DNA of 64,000 bases from Terrirhizobium terrae (GTDB taxonomy: Bacteria; Pseudomonadota; Alphaproteobacteria; Rhizobiales; Rhizobiaceae), in assembly GCF_030323265.1 (NCBI RefSeq), contig NZ_CP104992.1, positions 2,269,501 to 2,333,500 on the forward strand. Reading direction: 5' to 3'. Position 1 is the stretch's first letter. Every line of letters starts with the position of its first letter. The notes under the pieces are model-generated. The model was not told the DNA's origin and did not search any database. It saw only the letters and a list, made by a program, of their open reading frames with translations. The position numbers were made by a program, and so were the translations under genes. This document shows, one piece after another, positions 33,482-43,262 of this stretch.

Positions 33482-35138
33482 ATGAGCATTGTGACTGAAG
33501 GCTCCGTCGAGCCCGACAAGGACTGGTGGCGCGGCGCCGTCATCTACCAAATCTATCCCCGTTCCTTTCAGGATTCTGAATGGCGACGGGATCGGCGATC
33601 TCAAGGGCATCACTGCCCGCCTGTCGCATATCGCAGCGCTCGGCGCCGATGCGGTCTGGATTTCTCCCTTCTTTCCGTCCCCGATGAAGGATTTCGGCTA
33701 CGACGTGTCGAACTACACGGATGTCGATCCGATGTTCGGCACGCTGTCGGATTTCGACGGCCTGATCGCGGAGGCCCATCGCCTCGGCATCAAGGTGATG
33801 ATCGACCTCGTCATGTCGCACTCGTCCGACCAGCATCCCTGGTTCATCGAAAGCAGGTCGAGCCGCTTCAACCCCAAGGCCGACTGGTACGCCTGGACCG
33901 ATGCGAAGCCGGACGGCACGCCGCCCAATAACTGGCTGTCGATCTTCGGCGGGTCCGCCTGGCATTGGGATCCGACGCGCATGCAATATTACATGCACAA
34001 CTTCCTCACCTCGCAGCCCGACCTCAACCTCCACAATGCCGAAGTGCAGGACGCGCTGCTCGACATGACCCGCTTCTGGCTGAAGCGCGGCGTCGACGGT
34101 TTCCGCCTCGACACGATCAACTTCTATTTTCACGACCGTGACCTGCGCGACAATCCGGCGCTCGATCCGTCGCGGCGCAATGCGTCCACCGCGCCGGCGG
34201 TCAATCCCTATAACTTCCAGGAGCATCTCTACGACAAGAACCGCCCCGAAAACCTCGAATTCCTCAAGCGCTTCCGCGCCGTGCTGAACGAGTTCCCGGC
34301 AATCGCCGCCGTCGGCGAAGTCGGCGACAGCCAGCGGGGACTGGAGATCGTCGGCGAATACACGTCCGGCGATGACAAGATGCAGATGTGCTACGCCTTC
34401 GAGTTCCTGGCGCCCGATCCGCTGACACCGGCGCGTGTGGCGGAGGTCCAGAATGCATTCTCGGCTGCAGCTCCCGAGGGCTGGGCCTGTTGGGCTTTCT
34501 CAAACCACGACGTCGTGCGCCATGTGACCCGCTGGGGCCAGGAAATCCTCGACCGCGATGCTTTCGCCAAGATGGTCTCGGCCATCCTGCTCAGCCAGCG
34601 GGGCTCCGTCTGCCTCTACCAGGGCGAGGAGCTGGGCCTCACCGAGGCGGATATCGCGTATGCCGACCTGCAGGATCCTTACGGCATCCAGTTCTGGCCG
34701 GAATTCAAGGGCCGCGACGGTTGCCGCACGCCGATGGTATGGGATGCGCAGGCGCTGCAGGCGGGTTTTTCCACCGCCGAACGCACCTGGCTGCCGATCC
34801 CTGTTGAACATCAGCTCCATGCCGTCAGCGCCCAATATGGCGACCCGGCCTCGGTGCTGGAACAGTACCGGCGCTTCCTCGCCTTCCGCAAGGCCAACCC
34901 GGCTTTTGCCAAGGGCGACATCGCCTTCCTGGAGCTGGAAGAGCCGCTGCTCGGCTACACCCGCAGCCATGGCAACGAAACACTCCTTTGCCTTTTCAAC
35001 ATGAGCCCTAATTCACAGAAAGGCACGTTGCCGATCGGTGATTGGGAGGTCCTGACCGGCCATGGCTTCGACGCCGCGCTCGAAGGGCGAGATGTCGAGT
35101 TGCGGCCCTGGGGCGCGTTCTTCGCCAGGAGGGTGTGA
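33482..35138 (+). CDS. aglA: Alpha-glucosidase AglA (GH13), one frameshift
   Basis: Cytoplasmic GH13 hydrolase that splits imported alpha-glucosides to glucose. Seen: VIYQIYPRSFQDS, the GH13 motifs VMIDLVMSHSSDQHPWF, VDGFRLDTIN (nucleophile Asp) and AVGEVGDS (acid/base Glu), and FSNHDVVRHVTRWG. The frame breaks near 33575 by an extra base (gattctgaatgg, repaired gattcgaatgg), joining SFQDS to NGDGIGDLKGITARL; repaired length is 551 residues. No signal peptide, in keeping with its action after import. The second RIME element follows. Confidence 0.95.
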
Positions 35139-35145
35139 GGAAGAA

Positions 35146-35268
35146 TCCCTCATCCGCCTGCCGGCACATTCTCCCCACTGGGGAGAAGAGGGACGCGGCA
35201 AGGTGGCCGTTCCTCCTCTCCCCTCGGGGAGAGGGTGGCCGAGCGAAGCGGAGGCCGGGTGAGGGGCG
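35146..35268. repeat. RIME1-like intergenic mosaic element, copy 2
   Basis: About 123 bp with the same two-arm plan as the copy at 31094: tccctcatccgcctgccggca, ttctccccactggggagaa, cctctcccctcggggagagg and gagcgaagcggaggccgggtgagggg. It lies between aglA and aglK in the same orientation as copy 1. The two copies share the long right arm nearly unchanged. Confidence 0.85.
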
Positions 35269-35309
35269 CTAGCGCCATTGCGAGAAGAATGTTTGGGAGG
35301 GAAAAGACC

Positions 35310-36398
35310 ATGACAGGCGTCACGCTCAAGGAAATTCGCAAGTCCTATGGCCAGGTGAAGGTGCTTCATGGCATCGACCTGGACATAAAGCAGGGCGAGT
35401 TCGTCGTCTTCGTCGGTCCTTCGGGATGCGGCAAGTCGACTTTGCTCAGGATGATCGCGGGTCTGGAAAGCATCACCGCAGGCGAGATGTCGATCGATGG
35501 CTCGGTCGTCAATGATGTGCCGCCGTCGCGGCGTGGCATCGCCATGGTCTTCCAGTCCTATGCGCTCTATCCGCACATGACCGTCTACGACAACATGGCC
35601 TTCGGCATGAAGATCGCCAAGGAGAGCAGGGACGAGATCGATCGCCGCGTCCGCGCGGCGGCCGACATCCTGCAGCTCACGCCCTATCTCGATCGCCTGC
35701 CCAAGGCGCTGTCCGGCGGCCAGCGCCAGCGAGTCGCGATCGGCCGTGCCATCTGCCGCAACCCGAAAGTCTTCCTTTTCGACGAGCCCCTGTCGAACCT
35801 CGATGCGGCCCTGCGTGTCGCGACTCGCATCGAGATCGCCAAGCTGAAGGAAAAGCTGTCGGACACGACGATGATCTACGTCACCCACGATCAAGTCGAG
35901 GCGATGACGCTGGCGGACCGCATCGTCGTCCTCTCCGCAGGCCGGATCGAGCAGGTCGGCCCGCCGCTGGAACTCTACGAGCGTCCCGCAAATCTCTTCG
36001 TCGCCCGCTTCATCGGTTCGCCGGCGATGAACATTCTACCGGTGACCATTGCCGAGCCGGGCGCGAACACGACGCTGTCGCTAAAGGTTAACCGCACCGC
36101 CGGCGTTTCGATTGAAGTGCCTGCCTCCGACAAGGGCAAGGCCGCAAGCCTCGGTATACGGCCGGAGGACCTGACGGTCTCGACCGGCGAAGGCTATCTG
36201 ATCGAAGGCCGCGTACTTCTGGTCGAGGCGCTCGGCGAGGTCACCTTGCTCTATTTGGAAGGCCCATCCGCCGACGAGCCGATCATCGCCAAGCTGCAGG
36301 GCACTTCGGATATCGCCAAGGGCGATATTGTCCGACTGAGCGCCGACCCGGCCAAGCTGCATCTCTTTGATGATAAGGGGCGCTCATACCGGCACTAA
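35310..36398 (+). CDS. aglK: Alpha-glucoside ABC transporter ATPase AglK (362 aa)
   Basis: ATP-hydrolysing subunit of the agl importer, of the MalK/UgpC type. Seen: Walker A GPSGCGKSTLL, Q-loop FQSYALYPHM, signature LSGGQRQRVAIGRA, Walker B VFLFDEPLSNLDA, switch His in YVTHDQVEAMTLADR, and a C-terminal OB-like domain (SLGIRPEDLTVSTGEG). The start at 35310 follows GGGAGGG. Last gene of the operon. Confidence 0.96.
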   Translation: MTGVTLKEIRKSYGQVKVLHGIDLDIKQGEFVVFVGPSGCGKSTLLRMIAGLESITAGEMSIDGSVVNDVPPSRRGIAMVFQSYALYPHMTVYDNMAFGMKIAKESRDEIDRRVRAAADILQLTPYLDRLPKALSGGQRQRVAIGRAICRNPKVFLFDEPLSNLDAALRVATRIEIAKLKEKLSDTTMIYVTHDQVEAMTLADRIVVLSAGRIEQVGPPLELYERPANLFVARFIGSPAMNILPVTIAEPGANTTLSLKVNRTAGVSIEVPASDKGKAASLGIRPEDLTVSTGEGYLIEGRVLLVEALGEVTLLYLEGPSADEPIIAKLQGTSDIAKGDIVRLSADPAKLHLFDDKGRSYRH

Positions 36399-36577
36399 GC
36401 CTATGGACAACGGCAAGCAAAACCATCGAAAGACAAAGGTTTACGAGCCTGTCGCTAACATACGCCAACCTAATCTTAAGCTTCCGGTCCTAGTCTCGTT
36501 TCATTGAAACAGGAGAACAGGTCGTGGGTGCCGCGCCAGCTGGTAGAAATCACTTTTTGAACAAGGAAGAGTCTTTC

Positions 36578-36934
36578 ATGTACGACCGCGAACAGCGGTT
36601 CAAGATGGAAGACACGATGAATGCCGGCCGCATCGAGTACACCGAAAAAGCCATCCTCAACATGGCGCAGCGCCGTTGCGACGTGCTGCGAATTTCAATG
36701 AGCGAGGCCGTGCTGGGTCTGTTGACCCAGTACAATCTTCCCGAACAATTCTATCTCGACATTCCAGATGCCCGTATCTCGAAGGTCGGTTGCCTGCTCA
36801 TGCGGGTCAATATCAACAACACGATCAACGTCCGCTTCCTGCGCCTGCTGACGCAGAAGGAACTGGATCGCATCTTCGTCTTCTCGACCCATCCGGCGCA
36901 TAAGGATCGCAAGCTCGATATCCGCAGCTGGTAA
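36578..36934 (+). CDS. Small PilZ-like protein (118 aa)
   Basis: Function unknown. Seen: MYDREQRFKMEDTMNAGR, then RRCDVLRISMSEAVLGLL, LPEQFYLDIPDARISK and VGCLLMRVNINNTINVRFLR. The order Arg-rich strand, IS-x-x-x-A, LP-x-x-F-x-L-x-I, hydrophobic strand, xVRFL resembles a degenerate PilZ fold, but the RxxxR and D/NxSxxG c-di-GMP residues are not intact, so ligand binding is doubtful. AAGGAAGA lies about 6 bp before the ATG. It stands alone between aglK and the convergent S51 gene. Confidence 0.6.
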   Translation: MYDREQRFKMEDTMNAGRIEYTEKAILNMAQRRCDVLRISMSEAVLGLLTQYNLPEQFYLDIPDARISKVGCLLMRVNINNTINVRFLRLLTQKELDRIFVFSTHPAHKDRKLDIRSW

Positions 36935-36951
36935 CAGCCGACGGCGCCGCC

Positions 36952-37641
36952 TCAGGCTGACATGGTTTTCAAGAGGCTCGGCTCGATCTGCCGGGCCTCT
37001 TTCGTTGCGCCATCCGCGATCCAGAGAGGATTGCCGATCAACTCGACCTGTCCTGCCGAAACGATCAACCCGTCACCGTCATTGCAGGCGATGATCGGCC
37101 TTGGCGTAGCCTTGCTGTAACGGACGAGGTCAGGCAGAAAATTGGGTTTGCCGTTCAGGTGTGGGAAGAACTCGAAGGGTAGCAGGTTCAGAGCCTCGCC
37201 ATCCCTTATATCCTCTGGCCTGCTATCTGAAAACAAAGCGTCGACAGCAATCGTCGGCGTCATCAGGATGGCGCCGGCGCTGGTGCCGATCAGAACGCCG
37301 CCGCGGGCCGTCCATTCCCTGAGCGGTTCAACCATCCCCACACGCCTGAGCCGTGCCAGGAAGCCGCCCGTATGGCCGCCGGAGAGATGGATCGCATCGC
37401 AGGCGAGCAGTGCATCCATGCCTGTCGTATCATCGGGATCGTGGAACAGGGACAGGTCGAGCCCGATGCGGCGGTAATAGTCCTTTCGCTCGGTGAAGAA
37501 ACGGCGCGACGGCTCCGGGTCGGATGGAACATAGCCGAGACGGGTGCCCAGGCCCAGCGACTGCATCAAGGCAATCAGCCTGGCATCGATCGCCGAATTT
37601 TCGGGAATGATCTGGTCGCTATAGAGCGCGAGATTGACCAT
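36952..37641 (-). CDS. Peptidase S51 / dipeptidase E-like protein (229 aa)
   Basis: Cytoplasmic protein of the class I glutamine-amidotransferase-like fold, in the family of peptidase E (Asp-X dipeptides) and cyanophycinase. Seen: [14 protein letters not shown] and the nucleophile elbow [13 protein letters not shown], with [16 protein letters not shown] near the end. Length matches peptidase E (about 229). It begins 23 bp after the edd stop on the same strand, so it may be the last gene of the zwf-pgl-edd unit. Substrate not known. Confidence 0.82.
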   Translation of the reverse strand: MVNLALYSDQIIPENSAIDARLIALMQSLGLGTRLGYVPSDPEPSRRFFTERKDYYRRIGLDLSLFHDPDDTTGMDALLACDAIHLSGGHTGGFLARLRRVGMVEPLREWTARGGVLIGTSAGAILMTPTIAVDALFSDSRPEDIRDGEALNLLPFEFFPHLNGKPNFLPDLVRYSKATPRPIIACNDGDGLIVSAGQVELIGNPLWIADGATKEARQIEPSLLKTMSA

Positions 37642-37664
37642 TCCCTATCCCCGAATGTTTCGCC

Positions 37665-39482
37665 TCAGGCAAACACGCTGGCGCCCTGGTCGGCGCAACC
37701 GACATTGCGGCGGAAGGCGGCAAACAGCTCGCGGCCCATGCCGAATTCGTTGTCGGAAAGATCGGCTTCGACCAACGGGCGCGCGTCGAACTCCGCGGCA
37801 TCGATCAGCACTTCCAGCGTTCCCGCCACCGCATCGAGGCGGATCATGTCGCCGTCGCGGATCTTGGCGATCGCGCCACCGTCACAGGCTTCCGGTGTCA
37901 CATGGATCGCCGCCGGCACCTTGCCGGATGCACCGGACATGCGCCCGTCAGTGACGAGAGCCACCTTGAAGCCGCGGTCCTGCAGCACGCCGAGCGGTGG
38001 GGTCAGGCGATGCAGTTCCGGCATGCCGTTCGCCTTCGGGCCCTGGAAGCGCACGACGGCGATGAAGTCGCGGTTCAGGTCGCCGCGCTTGAAGGCGTCC
38101 TGCATCTCCTGCTGGTCGTGGAAGACGAGGGCAGGGGCCTCGACGATATGGCGCTCGGCCTTGACCGCCGAGATCTTGATGACGCCGCGGCCGATATTGC
38201 CGGTCAGCATCTTCAGTCCACCGGTCTTCTGGAACGGTGCGTCGATGGTGGACAGAACCTTCGGATCGCCGCTGGCATCCGGCACCGTCTCGCGACAGAT
38301 CCGGCCGTCTTCACCGAGCTTCGCCTCGACCGTATAGGCTTCAAGCCCATGGCCGAACACGGTCTTCACGTCGTCATGAAGAAGGCCTTGGGCGAGCAGC
38401 TGCTTGATCAGGAAGCCCATGCCGCCTGCTGCGTGGAAATGGTTCACGTCGGCAAGCCCGTTCGGGTAGACGCGGGCGAGAAGCGGGATCGCGTCCGAAA
38501 GCTCGGAAATATCCTGCCAGGTCAGACAGATGCCGGCAGCGCGCGCCATGGCGACGAGATGCAGCGTGTGATTGGTCGAGCCGCCGGTCGCGTGCAGGCC
38601 GATGACGCCATTGACGATCGAGCGCTCGTCGATCATCTCGCCGGCAGGCGTGAATTCGTTGCCGAGGGCGGTGATTGCCAGCGCCCGCTTGGCGGCCTCG
38701 CGTGTCAGCGCATCGCGCAGTGGCGTGCCAGGATTGACGAAGGAGGCGCCGGGCAGATGGAAGCCCATGATCTCCATCAGCATCTGGTTGGAATTGGCTG
38801 TACCATAGAAGGTGCAGGTGCCCGGTCCGTGATAGGATTTCGATTCCGCCTCCAGGAGCTCGGCACGGCCGACCTTGCCCTCCGCATAGAGCTGACGGAT
38901 GCGCGACTTCTCGTCGTTCGGCAGGCCCGACGTCATCGGACCGGCCGGAATGAACACGGCGGGGAGATGGCCGAAGGAAAGGGCGGCGATGACGAGGCCC
39001 GGGACGATCTTGTCGCAGATGCCGAGATAGACCGACGCGTCGAACATGTTGTGCGAAAGACCGATGCCGGCTGCCATGGCAATCGCGTCGCGTGAGAAGA
39101 GCGAAAGCTCCATACCCGGCTGGCCTTGCGTGACGCCGTCGCACATGGCCGGCACGGCGCCGGCGACCTGCGCGATCCCGCCTGCCTCGCGCGCCGCGTC
39201 GCGGATCAGCGCCGGATAGGTCTCGTAGGGCTGGTGTGCCGAGAGCATGTCGTTATAGGCGGTGATGATGCCGAGGTTCGGAACGACGTCTCCTGCGAGC
39301 GCCTCCTTCTCGGCGGGGGAACAGACTGCGAAGCCATGGGCAAGGTTGCCGCAGGAGAGGGTGGCGCGGTGCGGACCTCTGGCGACGGCCTTGCGCACGC
39401 GATCAAGATAGGGCTCTCGCAACGGTTTGGATCGTTCGACGATCCTCGCAGTGATCGCCTCGATGCTGGAATGGGCGGCCAT
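37665..39482 (-). CDS. edd: Phosphogluconate dehydratase Edd (605 aa)
   Basis: Entner-Doudoroff enzyme making KDPG from 6-phosphogluconate with an iron-sulfur cluster. Seen: [60 protein letters not shown] (cluster Cys), and a C-terminal part with [20 protein letters not shown]. Length fits the IlvD/Edd family. The start at 39482 (MAAHSSIEA) follows GAGAGGA; the open frame runs 11 codons further 5'. KDPG aldolase (eda) is not in the window. Confidence 0.97.
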   Translation of the reverse strand: MAAHSSIEAITARIVERSKPLREPYLDRVRKAVARGPHRATLSCGNLAHGFAVCSPAEKEALAGDVVPNLGIITAYNDMLSAHQPYETYPALIRDAAREAGGIAQVAGAVPAMCDGVTQGQPGMELSLFSRDAIAMAAGIGLSHNMFDASVYLGICDKIVPGLVIAALSFGHLPAVFIPAGPMTSGLPNDEKSRIRQLYAEGKVGRAELLEAESKSYHGPGTCTFYGTANSNQMLMEIMGFHLPGASFVNPGTPLRDALTREAAKRALAITALGNEFTPAGEMIDERSIVNGVIGLHATGGSTNHTLHLVAMARAAGICLTWQDISELSDAIPLLARVYPNGLADVNHFHAAGGMGFLIKQLLAQGLLHDDVKTVFGHGLEAYTVEAKLGEDGRICRETVPDASGDPKVLSTIDAPFQKTGGLKMLTGNIGRGVIKISAVKAERHIVEAPALVFHDQQEMQDAFKRGDLNRDFIAVVRFQGPKANGMPELHRLTPPLGVLQDRGFKVALVTDGRMSGASGKVPAAIHVTPEACDGGAIAKIRDGDMIRLDAVAGTLEVLIDAAEFDARPLVEADLSDNEFGMGRELFAAFRRNVGCADQGASVFA

Positions 39483-39594
39483 GGCTTTTGTCCTCTCTGA
39501 TCGGTCCCGGCGCACGCGGGGCGCCCGATGGGCGCAAGACGATTGACCGGGACTTGCCTAAGCTGTCCGGCCGGTTTCACCCGGCCCTTGCAGT

Positions 39595-39624
39595 ATCCCG
39601 AAGATCGCACGCGACCTTCGGGAT
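39595..39624 (-). other. Hairpin between pgl and edd
   Basis: ATCCCGAAG at 39595-39603 pairs with CTTCGGGAT at 39616-39624, plus two inner pairs around a GCACGC loop. It lies 24 bp past the pgl stop on the leftward transcript, without a T-run. It may stabilise the upstream mRNA or partly stop transcription before edd. Confidence 0.55.
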
Positions 39625-39647
39625 TTGCGATGCGTGTTATGGTCGCG

Positions 39648-40346
39648 TTACGGCGCCCAGTAGATGTCCACCGGCGTGGCCGCTCGGTTGAGCATGGCGC
39701 GGATCGGCATTTCCGTTTCGTCCGATCCGGCCTTGGCCTTTTCGAGCGTCACCTTCTTCTCTTCGCCTTCGATATGGAGCGCGAGGAAACGCGCATCGGA
39801 AAGGCTGGAGAAGGAGAAGGTCAGGCGTTCCTCGCCGGCGCCGGGCGCCTGCATGGTCAGAACGCCGTTCAGCCCAGTCGGATCGAGCGCCCGGTCGAGA
39901 TTGTCGCCATGCGGGAAGAAGGAGGCGGTGTGCCCGTCTCCGCCCATGCCCAGGATGACGACGTCGAACGGCCGGTCGAGACCAGCAGTCTTCTCGGTCG
40001 CCTTCTTCGCGGCTTCCTCGATCGTGGCGGCATCGTAATAGAGCGGCACGAAGGTTGCAGCCTCCGCCTGGTTCTTCAACAGATGCGTTGCGACGAGCAG
40101 ATGGTTGGAGCGCGGATTGTCGGCCGGTACGAACCGTTCGTCGACCAGCGTCACCTTGACCTTGTCCCAGGCGAGTTCCTTCGTCGAAAGCTCCTCGAAG
40201 AAGCGCTTCGGCGTTGAGCCACCGGAGACCGCGATCGACGCGGAATCCCGCGCATAGATGGCGCCCGCCAGACGGCGCGCGACTTCGTCCGCAAGAGCCG
40301 AAGCCAGTTCCGCGCCGTCCTTGAATTCATTCATCGTGAAGGTCAT
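39648..40346 (-). CDS. pgl: 6-phosphogluconolactonase Pgl (232 aa)
   Basis: Hydrolyses 6-phosphogluconolactone to 6-phosphogluconate. Seen: ASIAVSGGSTPKRFFEELS, VTLVDERFVPADNPRSN and VILGMGGDGHTASFFPHGD, the DevB-type signatures. Length is normal. It begins 6 bp after the zwf stop, and edd follows after 165 bp. Confidence 0.97.
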   Translation of the reverse strand: MTFTMNEFKDGAELASALADEVARRLAGAIYARDSASIAVSGGSTPKRFFEELSTKELAWDKVKVTLVDERFVPADNPRSNHLLVATHLLKNQAEAATFVPLYYDAATIEEAAKKATEKTAGLDRPFDVVILGMGGDGHTASFFPHGDNLDRALDPTGLNGVLTMQAPGAGEERLTFSFSSLSDARFLALHIEGEEKKVTLEKAKAGSDETEMPIRAMLNRAATPVDIYWAP

Positions 40347-40352
40347 GGCCGA

Positions 40353-41825
40353 TCAGCCCTCGTGCCAGGTGCGGCCGTCACGTTCGATGAGCGCGATGGC
40401 CTGGCTTGGACCCCAGGTGCCGGCGGTATAGCCCTGCACCTTCTGGCCGGAAGCCTCCCAGCCCTTGAGGATCGGGTCGACCCACTGCCATGCGGCTTCC
40501 ACTTCGTCGCGGCGCATGAACAGCGTCTGGTTGGAACGGATCGTGTCCATCAGCAGGCGCTCGTAGGCATCGGGGCTTCTGACGTGGAAGGCCTCGGCAA
40601 AGCTCATGTCGAGCGAAACGTTGCGCAAGCGCATGCCGCCCGGGCCGGGGTCCTTGATCATCAGCGACTGCTTGACGCCTTCGTCCGGCTGCAGGCGGAT
40701 GATCAGCTGGTTCTGGTTGATGCGACCGGCGCTGGCATCGAAGATGTTGTGCGGGATCGACTTGAAGGTGATGACGATTTCCGACATGCGGCTGGCAAGG
40801 CGCTTGCCGGTGCGGATGTAGAAGGGCACGCCCGCCCAACGCCAGTTGCCGATCTCGGCCTTGATGGCGACGAAGGTCTCGGTGTTGGAGACGCCGCCTT
40901 CCAGCTCATCGAGATAACCCTTCACCGGGCCGCCTGCGGATGCGCCGGCGCGATACTGTCCGCGCACCGTCATCTGCTCGCAATTGTCGGCATTGATCGG
41001 CTTCAGCGCGCGCAGCACCTTCAGCTTCTCGTCACGTACTGCCTCGGAATCCATCGAAGACGGGGTTTCCATCGCAACCAGGCAGACGAGCTGCATGATG
41101 TGGTTCTGAACCATGTCGCGCAGCGCGCCGGCGGTGTCGTAGTAGCCCGCGCGGCCTTCAAGGCCTACGGCCTCGGACACCGTGATCTGGACGTGGTCGA
41201 TATAATTGGCGTTCCACAGCGGCTCGTAGAGCGCATTGGCGAAACGCAGCGCCATCAGGTTCTGCACCGTCTCTTTGCCGAGATAGTGGTCGATGCGGTA
41301 GATCTGCTCTTCGGAGAAGACCTTGCCGATCGTGTTGTTCAGTTCCAGCGCCGAGGCGAGGTCGCGGCCGATCGGCTTTTCGACGACGATGCGGGTCGAC
41401 TTGGTGATCATCTTGTGATCGCGGATCTTCTCCGAGATCGCACCGAAGATGCCAGGCGCAACCGCCAGGTAGAAGACGCGGATGTTGTCCTTGCCTTCAT
41501 CGAGCAGCTTTTTCAGATCGGCCCATCCGCCTTCCGACTTGGCGTCGACCGGAACGTAATAGATCCGTTCGCAGAATTTCTTGACCTGCTCTTCGTCGTA
41601 TTCGCCCTTCTTCAGATGCTCCTTCAGGGCATCCTGTGCGAACTTGCGATACTCTTCATGGGAAAGCGCGCTACGCGACGCCCCGATGATGCGAGTCGGC
41701 TCCGTGAACTGGCCTTCGATCTGCCGGTGATACAGGGCCGGCAGAAGCTTGCGTTCCGCAAGGTCTCCCGTTCCGCCGAAGACTACACAATCGAATGGTT
41801 CCACTGGAATGATCTGGCTGCTCAT
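40353..41825 (-). CDS. zwf: Glucose-6-phosphate dehydrogenase Zwf (490 aa)
   Basis: Oxidises glucose-6-phosphate to 6-phosphogluconolactone with NADP; entry to the Entner-Doudoroff and pentose phosphate routes. Seen: VVFGGTGDLAERKL near residue 17, IVVEKPIGRDL at about 147 and the catalytic RIDHYLGKETVQNL at about 177 with the active His. First gene of zwf-pgl-edd(-S51). It lies after the agl operon, whose product glucose it helps to burn. No glucokinase gene is in view. Confidence 0.98.
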   Translation of the reverse strand: MSSQIIPVEPFDCVVFGGTGDLAERKLLPALYHRQIEGQFTEPTRIIGASRSALSHEEYRKFAQDALKEHLKKGEYDEEQVKKFCERIYYVPVDAKSEGGWADLKKLLDEGKDNIRVFYLAVAPGIFGAISEKIRDHKMITKSTRIVVEKPIGRDLASALELNNTIGKVFSEEQIYRIDHYLGKETVQNLMALRFANALYEPLWNANYIDHVQITVSEAVGLEGRAGYYDTAGALRDMVQNHIMQLVCLVAMETPSSMDSEAVRDEKLKVLRALKPINADNCEQMTVRGQYRAGASAGGPVKGYLDELEGGVSNTETFVAIKAEIGNWRWAGVPFYIRTGKRLASRMSEIVITFKSIPHNIFDASAGRINQNQLIIRLQPDEGVKQSLMIKDPGPGGMRLRNVSLDMSFAEAFHVRSPDAYERLLMDTIRSNQTLFMRRDEVEAAWQWVDPILKGWEASGQKVQGYTAGTWGPSQAIALIERDGRTWHEG

Positions 41826-41898
41826 CGCTCAACTTTCATCTTGGTGGTTGGTGTCTTAATCTAATCGATTTAAAAACGCTAGTCCGAAAAGGCGGACC

Positions 41899-43251
41899 TT
41901 ACATCCGGTCTCTCAGCGCGAACCAGGTCAGTGCTAGGAAAAGCAGTGGCTTGCGCATCATTTGGCCTCCGGGAAATGCTTTGATGTCGAGATCGGCGAG
42001 CGCTTCAAGTTCGCTCGGCCTGCCTGCTACCATTTCAGCATAAAGTTTGCCGCAATAATTTGACAGCATGACGCCATGACCGGAATAACCGCCGATGGAG
42101 GTCACTCCTGGCATGATTTGCCGCACGAACGGACGCCGCGGCAGAGTGATCCCGACATTGCCGCCCCATGCATGGGTGATTCGCACATTCTTGAGCGCCG
42201 GATAGGTGCCGACGATCTGCTGGCGGATCGCCTCTGCCGTGTCGCTCGGGTTCTTCGAGCTATAAACTTCGCGGCCACCGAACAACAGGCGATTGTCCTT
42301 CGACTTGCGGAAATAGCGCACGACGAAGCGGCTGTCGCACACGGCCTCCATGCCGGGAATGACATGTGGAAAGGCGTCGAGCGGTTCTGTCGCCGCAATG
42401 AAGGACCCGATCGGCATGACATGGGCCGAGGTGACGGGCTCGAGATCACCGACATAGGCATTGGTTGCGATCAGCAGCCTGTCCGAAGTCAGCGTGCCGC
42501 GTGCAGTGTCAACCTTGATCTTGCCGCCCTCGCGACGGATCGCAGAGGCCTTGGTGTTTTCGTAGATGCCAGCGCCGGCAGCCTTGGCCAATTTTGCCAG
42601 CCCGACGAGCAGCTTGAGCGGATGGATATGGCCGGTGCCGGTGTCGCGCACGCCGCAGAAATAGTCCTTCGTGCCAACGCGTTCGGCCGTCTCCGCTGCA
42701 TCCATGAAGGTGATATGCGGATAATCGTAGCGCTCGGCCGCGATTTCCGCATTGGCGCGGTAATCGCGCTCGTATCCTGGTTTGTGCGACACGTTGAGCT
42801 GGCCCGGCATATATTCCATGTCTATGCCGTGGACATTGGCAAAATCCATCAGATGGCGCTTGGCGTTTTCTGCCATGTCGAACAGCAGCCTGGACCGCTC
42901 ATAGCCGAGTTCCTTCTCCGCATCCTCCGGCCACCAGCGCTGGCCGGTGCCGAGCTGGCCACCATTTCTTCCGGATGCACCGTCACCGAACCTACTTGCC
43001 TCGATGAGCGCAACGGAGACGCCGGCCTTGGCAAGATTGTAGGCCGCCTGCAGGCCGGTAAAGCCGCCGCCGATGATCGTGACATCCACCGCCTGCGACC
43101 CGTCGAGTTGCGCATAGGCGGGCCGGTCGGGAACAGTTGCCTGATACCAGGAAAGCCCGGGCGCGATCGGGCTCTGCCAGGTATCGCCAGCGGCTGTATC
43201 ACCCGGAAGTACATTGTTTACTTGCTCGTCGGCCGGATATGTGTCCGTCAT
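41899..43251 (-). CDS. FAD-dependent oxidoreductase, PuuB-like (450 aa)
   Basis: DAO-family flavoenzyme, likely a gamma-glutamylputrescine oxidase. Seen: VDVTIIGGGFTGLQAAYNLA (FAD-binding), LIEASRFGDGASGRNGGQLG, a substrate domain, and TSIGGYSGHGVMLSNYCGKL near the C-terminus. The ATG at 43251 (MTDTYPADEQ) has GAGGT 8 bp upstream; a GTG at 43266 overlapping the puuA-like stop is the alternative. Coupling to the glutamine-synthetase-like gene points to the Puu putrescine route; the exact amine is inferred. Confidence 0.85.
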   Translation of the reverse strand: MTDTYPADEQVNNVLPGDTAAGDTWQSPIAPGLSWYQATVPDRPAYAQLDGSQAVDVTIIGGGFTGLQAAYNLAKAGVSVALIEASRFGDGASGRNGGQLGTGQRWWPEDAEKELGYERSRLLFDMAENAKRHLMDFANVHGIDMEYMPGQLNVSHKPGYERDYRANAEIAAERYDYPHITFMDAAETAERVGTKDYFCGVRDTGTGHIHPLKLLVGLAKLAKAAGAGIYENTKASAIRREGGKIKVDTARGTLTSDRLLIATNAYVGDLEPVTSAHVMPIGSFIAATEPLDAFPHVIPGMEAVCDSRFVVRYFRKSKDNRLLFGGREVYSSKNPSDTAEAIRQQIVGTYPALKNVRITHAWGGNVGITLPRRPFVRQIMPGVTSIGGYSGHGVMLSNYCGKLYAEMVAGRPSELEALADLDIKAFPGGQMMRKPLLFLALTWFALRDRM

Positions 43252-43262
43252 CAGGCGCGACC

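Noticed and set aside
40362-41864. A 500-residue plus-strand frame opposite zwf
   Set aside because: Zwf on the minus strand has all family motifs; the long antisense frame is usual in G+C-rich DNA.
41846-41880. A HexR-type operator upstream of zwf in the A+T-rich stretch aatctaatcgatttaaaaa
   Set aside because: The match to the published gammaproteobacterial palindrome is poor, and no HexR gene is in the window to support it.
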